Assembly (NCBI RefSeq): GCF_022712295.1
Contig: NZ_JALAGT010000193.1
Span: forward strand, 1-18,862
DNA: 18,862 bases
DNA from: Galactobacter sp.
GTDB taxonomy: Bacteria; Actinomycetota; Actinomycetes; Actinomycetales; Micrococcaceae
Direction of reading: 5' to 3'
Under the pieces are notes generated by a model, which worked only from the letters and a program-made list of their open reading frames with translations, was not told where the DNA came from and did not search any database. The translations under genes were made by a program, and so were the position numbers. Below, in pieces: positions 14,544-18,862 of this stretch (the first letter of the stretch is position 1; each line of letters starts with the position of its first letter).

Positions 14544-15319
14544 TGAGCACTGCAGTCGCCGAACCCGCATCCAAGGTCGAGCTCAACGCCGGCACCGCGG
14601 GTGCCGTCGAGTCCTTCGACATCACCCTCAAGGTCCGCCGCTACAACCCCGAGGTCTCCGAGGAGGCCACCTGGGACGAGTTCCAGCTGACCATGTACGG
14701 CACCGACCGTGTGCTGGACGCCCTCCACACCGTGAAGTGGGAGCAGGACGGCTCGCTGTCCTTCCGCCGCTCCTGCGCACACGGCGTGTGCGGCTCCGAT
14801 GCCATGCGCATCAACGGCCGTAACCGCCTGGCCTGCAAGACCCTCCTCAAGGACCTGGACACGTCCAAGCCCATCACTGTGGAGCCCATCAAGGGCCTGC
14901 CGTGCGAGAAGGACCTGATCGTGGACATGGAGCCCTTCTTCCAGTCCTACCGCGAGGTCATGCCGTTCCTGATCACCAAGGGACACCAGCCGGCCAAGGA
15001 GCGCCTGCAGTCCGCCGAGGACCGCGAGCGCTTCGACGACACGACCAAGTGCATCCTGTGCGCAGCCTGCACCACGTCCTGCCCCGTGTTCTGGACCGAC
15101 GGCCAGTACTTCGGCCCGGCCGCCATCGTGAACGCTCACCGCTTCATCTTCGACTCCCGTGACGAGGCCTCCGACCTGCGTCTCGAGGTGCTCAACGACA
15201 AGGAAGGCGTGTGGCGCTGCCGCACCACCTTCAACTGCACCGAGGCATGCCCCCGTGGCATCCAGGTCACCAAGGCCATCTCCGAGGTCAAGCAGGCCAT
15301 CCTGCACCGCACCGTCTGA
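14543..15319 (+). CDS. sdhB: Succinate dehydrogenase iron-sulfur subunit
   Basis: This 258-residue electron-transfer subunit links SdhA to quinone. The [2Fe-2S] site is C78, C83, D86 and C98, within SCAHGVCGSDAM and the following cysteine. Asp in the third position is also known in E. coli SdhB. The [4Fe-4S] and [3Fe-4S] ligands are C170, C173 and C176 (CILCAAC), C180, C226, C232 and C236, in the usual spacing ending CTEACPRGI. The ATG at 14543 shares a base with the sdhA stop. An N-terminal stretch of about 25 residues precedes the ferredoxin domain. It is the last gene of the operon and is followed by a strong terminator. Confidence 0.97.
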   Translation: MSTAVAEPASKVELNAGTAGAVESFDITLKVRRYNPEVSEEATWDEFQLTMYGTDRVLDALHTVKWEQDGSLSFRRSCAHGVCGSDAMRINGRNRLACKTLLKDLDTSKPITVEPIKGLPCEKDLIVDMEPFFQSYREVMPFLITKGHQPAKERLQSAEDRERFDDTTKCILCAACTTSCPVFWTDGQYFGPAAIVNAHRFIFDSRDEASDLRLEVLNDKEGVWRCRTTFNCTEACPRGIQVTKAISEVKQAILHRTV

Positions 15320-15352
15320 GACCGGCCTGACGCGCCTCACTCGCGCTCACGT

Positions 15353-15395
15353 GAGAAGGGCCCCGGAACTCATCACGAGTTCCGGGGCCCTTCTC
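15353..15395 (+). terminator. Strong intrinsic terminator of the sdh operon
   Basis: A perfect 19-bp stem, GAGAAGGGCCCCGGAACTC (15353-15371) with its complement at 15377-15395, and a 5-nt loop. The 3' arm ends in a pyrimidine-rich TTCTCTGT. It begins 33 bp after the sdhB stop. The A-rich 5' arm could let it act on minus-strand transcripts arriving from the convergent gene as well. Confidence 0.9.
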
Positions 15396-15557
15396 TGTAG
15401 CCGCTGCGCGCTTCCCAGCAGTCTTGCCCTTCCAACCCATCAGGCCCCTAGGAACGCGCGTGTCTCAATTGGTTGAACGGGCAATTCTGGCGCAAGGTTG
15501 GGCTCGAGGGGCGAAACCCTGCCTCAGCGTGGAGGCCCGGCCCACGGACGGAAATAC

Positions 15558-16094
15558 TCAGCCGCCCAAGGCCACCGTCTCAAGCAATTCCCACTCCTCC
15601 GGTGTCGCGTCGGCCGGCGCCGCATACACGGATAGCGAGTCGGCGAAGAGCCACCAGCGCTCCAACGAGTGGGACAGTGCAGCGGCATCCAGTGCGGCAT
15701 CATCCACGTGCTGGGCCAGCGTCACGTGCGGCACGTACGGGTACTCGCTCGAGGCTTCCAGCGGGCCCGACTGCAGCGCCACGTGCAGCTGCATGCACTC
15801 GTCCACACCCTCCACCACAGCCGCATAGACCACGGGCGTCACCGGGCGGAACGTTCCTGCCCCCTGGACAAGCAGATTGAACGGTGCCGTGGCCGCGGCC
15901 ACCGAGCGGACATGCTCCAATGCGGCAGCCCAGTCCCCCACTTGGACGCCGGTGACCAGCGTCAGGTGAGGCTCGAGTGCGGCCAAGGGGTCCCCGGCCT
16001 GACGCCTCACGGTGCGCAACCGTTCGGCGCGGGGTTCCGGTACGCGGATCACCACGCCGATCCTGTCGGCAGCAGCGGAGGTCGGGGACGCCAT
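15558..16094 (-). CDS. 2'-5' RNA ligase family protein (2H phosphoesterase)
   Basis: This 178-residue protein has the paired HxT motifs of the 2H phosphoesterase superfamily: HLT at 43-45 and HVT at 123-125, each preceded by proline (EPHLTLV, VPHVTLA). Bacterial members hydrolyse 2',3'-cyclic phosphodiesters or, in vitro, seal 2'-5' RNA bonds; the physiological substrate here is unknown. The length agrees with the family. The ATG at 16094 lies 14 bp after the trpS stop, with GAAGG at suitable spacing, so it probably shares the trpS transcript. It is convergent with the sdh operon; the 160-bp interval to the sdh terminator holds nothing else I can support. Confidence 0.88.
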   Translation of the reverse strand: MASPTSAAADRIGVVIRVPEPRAERLRTVRRQAGDPLAALEPHLTLVTGVQVGDWAAALEHVRSVAAATAPFNLLVQGAGTFRPVTPVVYAAVVEGVDECMQLHVALQSGPLEASSEYPYVPHVTLAQHVDDAALDAAALSHSLERWWLFADSLSVYAAPADATPEEWELLETVALGG

Positions 16095-16108
16095 CGTGGT
16101 GCCTTCCC

Positions 16109-17134
16109 TCAGGCCCGGCCGAGCGGCGGCAAGAAGCCCACCGCGTCGTACACGGAAGCCAAGGTCGCGGAGGCGACCTCGCGGGCCTTGGCCGCGCCCC
16201 GGGCGAGGATGCGATCGATCTCTGCCGGATCGTCGAGCAGTTCAAGCGTGCGGGTCCGGACGGGCTCCAGTGCGGCGACCACGGCGTCGGCAACATCCAC
16301 CTTCAGGTGCCCGTACATCTTGCCCTCGTAGGAGGCCACGAGTTCCGGCACCGGCGTACCCGTCACCACGGAGAGCATGGAGAGGAGATTGGAGACGCCC
16401 GGCTTGGTCTCGCGGTCGAAGGCCACCACGTTGCCGTCATCCGTCACGGCGGACTTGATGCGCTTGGCGATCACCTTCGGCGTGTCCAGGATATTGATGC
16501 GGCCGTTCGGGGACGCCGAGGACTTGGACATCTTCGAGGTGGGATCCTGCAGGTCGTAGACCTTGGCACCCTCGGCCGGGATGAAGGGCTCCGGGACCAC
16601 GAAGGTCTCGCCGTAACGGTGGTTGAAGCGCTGCGCCAGCGTACGCGTGAGTTCCACGTGCTGCTTCTGGTCGGCGCCCACCGGCACCTGATTGGCCTGG
16701 TACAGGAGGATGTCGGCAGCCATCAGCACGGGGTAGGTGAACAGGCCGACGTTGGTGGAGTCCTGACCGTAGCGCACCGACTTGTCCTTGAACTGCGTCA
16801 TGCGGGAGGCCTCACCGAACCCGGTGATGCAGTTGAGGACCCAGGCCAGCTCCGCGTGCTCGGGCACATGGGACTGGACGAAGAGGGTTGAGCGCTCCAC
16901 GTCGATGCCGCCGGCGATGTACTGCGCCACCGTGGTGCGCGTGCGGTTGGCCAGATCCGTGCCACCGTCAGGGGAGGTGATGGAGTGGAGGTCGGGGATG
17001 AAGTAGAACGCATCCGACGTGTCTTGCAGCTTGACGAAGTTCACCAGCGCGCCCAGGTAGTTGCCCAGGTGCAGGGAGTCCGCCGAGGGCTGCATACCGG
17101 AGAGGATGCGCGGTTCGGAATTCTCGGAAGTCAT
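16109..17134 (-). CDS. trpS: Tryptophanyl-tRNA synthetase
   Basis: This 341-residue class I aminoacyl-tRNA synthetase charges tRNA-Trp. The HIGH-type motif is LHLGN (21-25), preceded by SGMQPSADS, and the KMSKS loop is intact (201-205, DPTSKMSKSSAS). GADQKQH (153-159) and DILLYQANQVPVG are typical of bacterial TrpRS. The length is that of the family. The ATG at 17134 has AAGGA about 10 nt upstream. The gene lies 86 bp downstream of xth on the same strand, with a stable imperfect hairpin in the gap. I see no Trp-rich leader peptide or T-box. The 2H phosphoesterase gene follows 14 bp downstream. Confidence 0.96.
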   Translation of the reverse strand: MTSENSEPRILSGMQPSADSLHLGNYLGALVNFVKLQDTSDAFYFIPDLHSITSPDGGTDLANRTRTTVAQYIAGGIDVERSTLFVQSHVPEHAELAWVLNCITGFGEASRMTQFKDKSVRYGQDSTNVGLFTYPVLMAADILLYQANQVPVGADQKQHVELTRTLAQRFNHRYGETFVVPEPFIPAEGAKVYDLQDPTSKMSKSSASPNGRINILDTPKVIAKRIKSAVTDDGNVVAFDRETKPGVSNLLSMLSVVTGTPVPELVASYEGKMYGHLKVDVADAVVAALEPVRTRTLELLDDPAEIDRILARGAAKAREVASATLASVYDAVGFLPPLGRA

Positions 17135-17167
17135 GAGGAGTGAATCCTTAAATCAAAGTTTTTGGCT

Positions 17168-17219
17168 CGGCTCCCGGCGCTCAGCGCGCGGTGTGAACGC
17201 GTGCGAGCGGCCGGGGCCG
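17168..17219 (-). terminator. Imperfect hairpin between xth and trpS
   Basis: On the minus strand, starting just after the xth stop, CGGC-CCCGG and CGCTC pair with GAGCG and CCGGG-A-GCCG, leaving two single-base bulges and a GC-rich apical loop. It is followed by AAAAACTTTGATTT rather than a clean U-tract. It could terminate xth partially or shape the trpS leader. Confidence 0.4.
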
Positions 17220-17220
17220 A

Positions 17221-18075
17221 TCAGAACTGGTAGTCAACGACGAGGGGTGCGTGGTCGGAGAAACGCGTGTCGTAGGAGTCGGCGCGATCCACCACGGCGC
17301 GAACGGCGCGGGAGGCAAGGTCCGGAGTGGCCATCTGGTAGTCGATGCGCCAACCGGTGTCGTTGTCGAAGGCCTTCCCGCGCCACGACCACCAGGTGAA
17401 GGGTCCGTCGACCTCGCCCGCCAGTTGGCGCGCGACGTCGCGGAACCCGATCTCCTCACCGAAGAAGCGGTCGAAGTAGGCACGTTCCTCCGGCAGGAAG
17501 CCCGAGCGCTTGACGTTGCCCTTCCAGTTCTTGATGTCCAGTTTGGTGTGGCCAACGTTCATGTCGCCCACCAGCAGCACGTCGCGGCCGGATGCGGCCA
17601 GAGCGGGCAGCTTGGTGGTCATGGTGTCCAGGAAGCGGTACTTGTCCACCTGCTTGGGTGTGTCCACCTCACCGGAGTGCACATAGACACTTGCGACGGT
17701 CAGGGGCGTGCCATTGATCGTGAAGTCGGCCTCGACCCAACGGCCCGAGGTCGCGAAGTAGTCCTCGCCGATCCCGACGCGGGTCGCCTCCGGCTTCTCG
17801 CGGGAGGCGATCAGCACGCCGGCGCGGCCCTTGGCCTCGGCCTCGGCGTGGATGACGTGCCAGTCCTCTGCCAGGAAGTCGTTGACGATCTTGTCGGGAG
17901 CGCGGACCTCCTGCATGCACAGGATATCGATGTCGCGCTCGGCCACCCAGTGCTCCATGTGGCGCTTGTACGCGGCACGGATCCCGTTGACGTTGACCGT
18001 GGCGATCCGCGTCGCGGTGCCCTTGTCCACAGAGGGCGGGAAGGTGGGCAGGGGAATCTCGGCGTTCGCAGTCAC
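17221..18075 (-). CDS. xth: Exodeoxyribonuclease III / AP endonuclease
   Basis: This 284-residue base-excision-repair enzyme of the endonuclease/exonuclease/phosphatase fold cleaves at abasic sites and removes 3' blocks. Catalytic elements are present: NVNGIRAA (28-35), metal-binding E56 in QEVRAPD, YVHSG (131-135), GDMNVGHTKLDIKN (170-183) with D171 and N173, RIDYQ (243-247), and the terminal SDHAPLVVDY with D274 and H275. The start GTG at 18075 gives a 20-residue N-terminal extension before the first strand. It lies 6 nt after a TAGAAT -10 and has no Shine-Dalgarno, so the mRNA is probably leaderless. A GTG at 18030 is an alternative start. Confidence 0.94.
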   Translation of the reverse strand: MTANAEIPLPTFPPSVDKGTATRIATVNVNGIRAAYKRHMEHWVAERDIDILCMQEVRAPDKIVNDFLAEDWHVIHAEAEAKGRAGVLIASREKPEATRVGIGEDYFATSGRWVEADFTINGTPLTVASVYVHSGEVDTPKQVDKYRFLDTMTTKLPALAASGRDVLLVGDMNVGHTKLDIKNWKGNVKRSGFLPEERAYFDRFFGEEIGFRDVARQLAGEVDGPFTWWSWRGKAFDNDTGWRIDYQMATPDLASRAVRAVVDRADSYDTRFSDHAPLVVDYQF

Positions 18076-18081
18076 GCACCC

Positions 18082-18087
18082 ATTCTA
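18082..18087 (-). promoter_or_regulatory. -10 box TAGAAT of xth, consistent with a leaderless mRNA
   Basis: TAGAAT lies exactly 6 nt upstream of the GTG start, so the expected transcription start coincides with the start codon. No -35 hexamer is evident. The recurring 13-mer abuts it upstream. Confidence 0.5.
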
Positions 18088-18100
18088 ATGCCCGACGGCG
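18088..18100. repeat. Intergenic 13-mer (reverse complement of CGCCGTCGGGCAT)
   Basis: Exact copy of the 13-mer at 745-757 and in both arms of the hairpin at 8992-9029. Here it stands as a single arm, immediately upstream of the predicted xth -10. Confidence 0.7.
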
Positions 18101-18130
18101 TTTGCTCGCCTCAGCGCGTTACGCGCCGGG

Positions 18131-18147
18131 GGCGCGGCACACGCGCC
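18131..18147 (-). terminator. Small GC hairpin after the membrane-protein gene
   Basis: GGCGCG (18131-18136) and CGCGCC (18142-18147) with a 5-nt loop lie 11 bp past the stop of the 18159-18689 gene. The stem is short with no U-tract, so it is a weak terminator candidate. Confidence 0.35.
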
Positions 18148-18158
18148 GTGAGCTCGCA

Positions 18159-18689
18159 TCACTCGTCGATGATCTCGCCGTCAACGCTCTGGGCCTTACG
18201 GTCCTTGCGGCGCTGGTTGATCATGTCGCGGGCGTTCGTTGCGGTGATCTGGATGGTCTCCAGCGCACGATTGACCTGGTCGCGCGAGGATTCGTCCTCC
18301 TGCCCCAGATACTTGATGACCTGGCCGTGCTGCACCTGGATGATCTTGAAGGAGTGATCCAGTTTCAGCTCGTGGTTACGTTCTTCCTCGTCGATGACGC
18401 CCACGGTGGTCCCGGAGGTACGTGCGGCGAGGTTTGCATTGGTGTCGTCCCACTTCTTGCCCACTGCTCGTGCCCCACGACGGATCACAACGAGGGCAAC
18501 GATCGCGAAGATCAGCCACGCTGCGATGAGGAAGGCGACGATCCAGCCAACCACCTCGTTCTGGTTCGCTGCGAAGAGCACGGAGACGAAGAGCAGCACC
18601 ACGATGGCGCCGACCGCCAGCGGGCCCATGATGGAGCGACGCTGTCCATTGGCGGGGTTGGACACGGAACCGGTGACGATCTCAGGCAT
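18159..18689 (-). CDS. Conserved-looking two-helix membrane protein, function unknown
   Basis: I do not recognise a named family for this 176-residue protein. It has a short polar N-terminus, then two hydrophobic helices at about 22-41 and 47-69 separated by a short ANQNE turn. A basic patch RRGARAVGKKW follows, then a hydrophilic, highly charged helical C-terminal half (about 80-176) rich in Asp, Glu, Lys, Arg and Gln. Its DEEERNHELKLDHSF stretch and QVNRALETIQITATNARDMI could form coiled coil. A hairpin-type membrane anchor with a cytoplasmic domain is the simplest reading. The ATG at 18689 lacks a Shine-Dalgarno and lies 6 nt after GACAAT, resembling the xth start context. A later ATG at 18629 (residue 21) is possible but less likely. 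Codon use looks like that of the neighbours. Confidence 0.75.
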   Translation of the reverse strand: MPEIVTGSVSNPANGQRRSIMGPLAVGAIVVLLFVSVLFAANQNEVVGWIVAFLIAAWLIFAIVALVVIRRGARAVGKKWDDTNANLAARTSGTTVGVIDEEERNHELKLDHSFKIIQVQHGQVIKYLGQEDESSRDQVNRALETIQITATNARDMINQRRKDRKAQSVDGEIIDE

Positions 18690-18763
18690 GGACCCATTGT
18701 CTCAAACCCGGTGCGCGCAGAGGGACGCGGTTCGCTGCAGGTGGAACGGTGCTGACTTACCCT

Positions 18764-18836
18764 CTCCCCCCAGGCTTTCCGTCACCGCAGCCTGCTTCCC
18801 AGCACCCCACCGGTGCTCCCCCAGGCTTTCTGTCAC
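18764..18836. repeat. Pair of near-identical direct repeats flanking a hairpin
   Basis: CTCCCCCCAGGCTTTCCGTCAC (18764-18785, shown here to its end only) recurs at 18816-18836 with one C fewer and one C-to-T change; the AGGCTTTC cores are offset by 51 bp. Between them AGCACC (18801-18806) and GGTGCT (18812-18817) form a hairpin. The element may continue beyond the window. Confidence 0.6.
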
Positions 18837-18862
18837 AGCCACCCACATCCCGCCTCCCGCAC

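Noticed and set aside
15457..15530. tRNA-like segment with a D-arm-like CTCAATTGGTTGAAC and a GGGCTCGAGG loop
   Set aside because: I could not fold a cloverleaf: no acceptor stem pairs at the right distance and there is no canonical T-arm. It is probably chance.
18702..18848. 48-codon minus-strand frame as an annotated gene
   Set aside because: Only a repeat-derived frame with a tight ribosome-site spacing supports it. Kept as a finding, not as a coding feature.
1..18862. Defence island, phage, insertion sequence, CRISPR array or biosynthetic cluster
   Set aside because: All substantial genes have housekeeping, transport or unknown membrane roles. No transposase, integrase, spacer array or toxin-antitoxin pair is visible.

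Overview
This window looks like chromosome of a high-GC actinobacterium. The likely family is Micrococcaceae (Arthrobacter/Kocuria/Micrococcus relatives), at moderate confidence. The grounds are GC-rich third codon positions, the protein sequences, a DUF222/HNH-type gene, and the co-occurrence of a nucleoside-uptake cluster, manC, sdhCDAB, trpS and xth. I see no insertion sequence, CRISPR array, tRNA, rRNA or prophage module. Most of it is housekeeping and nutrient-uptake gene content.

Layout: 1-635 (minus) is the N-terminal part of a DUF222 protein that runs off the left edge. 773-1537 (minus) is a DedA-family membrane protein. 1665-8829 (minus) is a nucleoside uptake and pyrimidine salvage cluster, transcribed in the order BMP-family lipoprotein, two-domain ABC ATPase, permease, permease, cytidine deaminase, thymidine phosphorylase. 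Genes from the ATPase onward overlap by 4 bp or lie within 2-16 bp of each other. A perfect 17-bp hairpin separates the lipoprotein gene from the ATPase gene. 9056-10267 (minus) is an M20 amidohydrolase with its own strong downstream hairpin. 10386-11498 (minus) is mannose-1-phosphate guanylyltransferase.

A divergent intergenic region (about 11499-11818) separates manC from the plus-strand sdhC-sdhD-sdhA-sdhB operon (11819-15319). That operon encodes succinate dehydrogenase and ends at a perfect 19-bp terminator hairpin. On the minus strand, the 2H-phosphoesterase/2'-5' RNA ligase-like gene (15558-16094) lies 14 bp downstream of trpS (16109-17134), with xth (17221-18075) upstream of trpS. A two-helix membrane protein of unknown function (18159-18689) follows. 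The right edge (18690-18862) holds a 51-bp-spaced direct repeat around a small hairpin.

Functionally, the BMP cluster would import nucleosides, deaminate cytidine to uridine, and phosphorolyse pyrimidine nucleosides to base and pentose-1-phosphate. The sdh operon links the TCA cycle to the respiratory chain. I did not find a convincing undescribed system. The observations most worth checking are regulatory: a 13-mer recurring only between genes, a CRP/GlxR-like site near -61 of a predicted sdh promoter, probable leaderless starts for xth and its upstream neighbour, and the hairpins inside the transporter operon.
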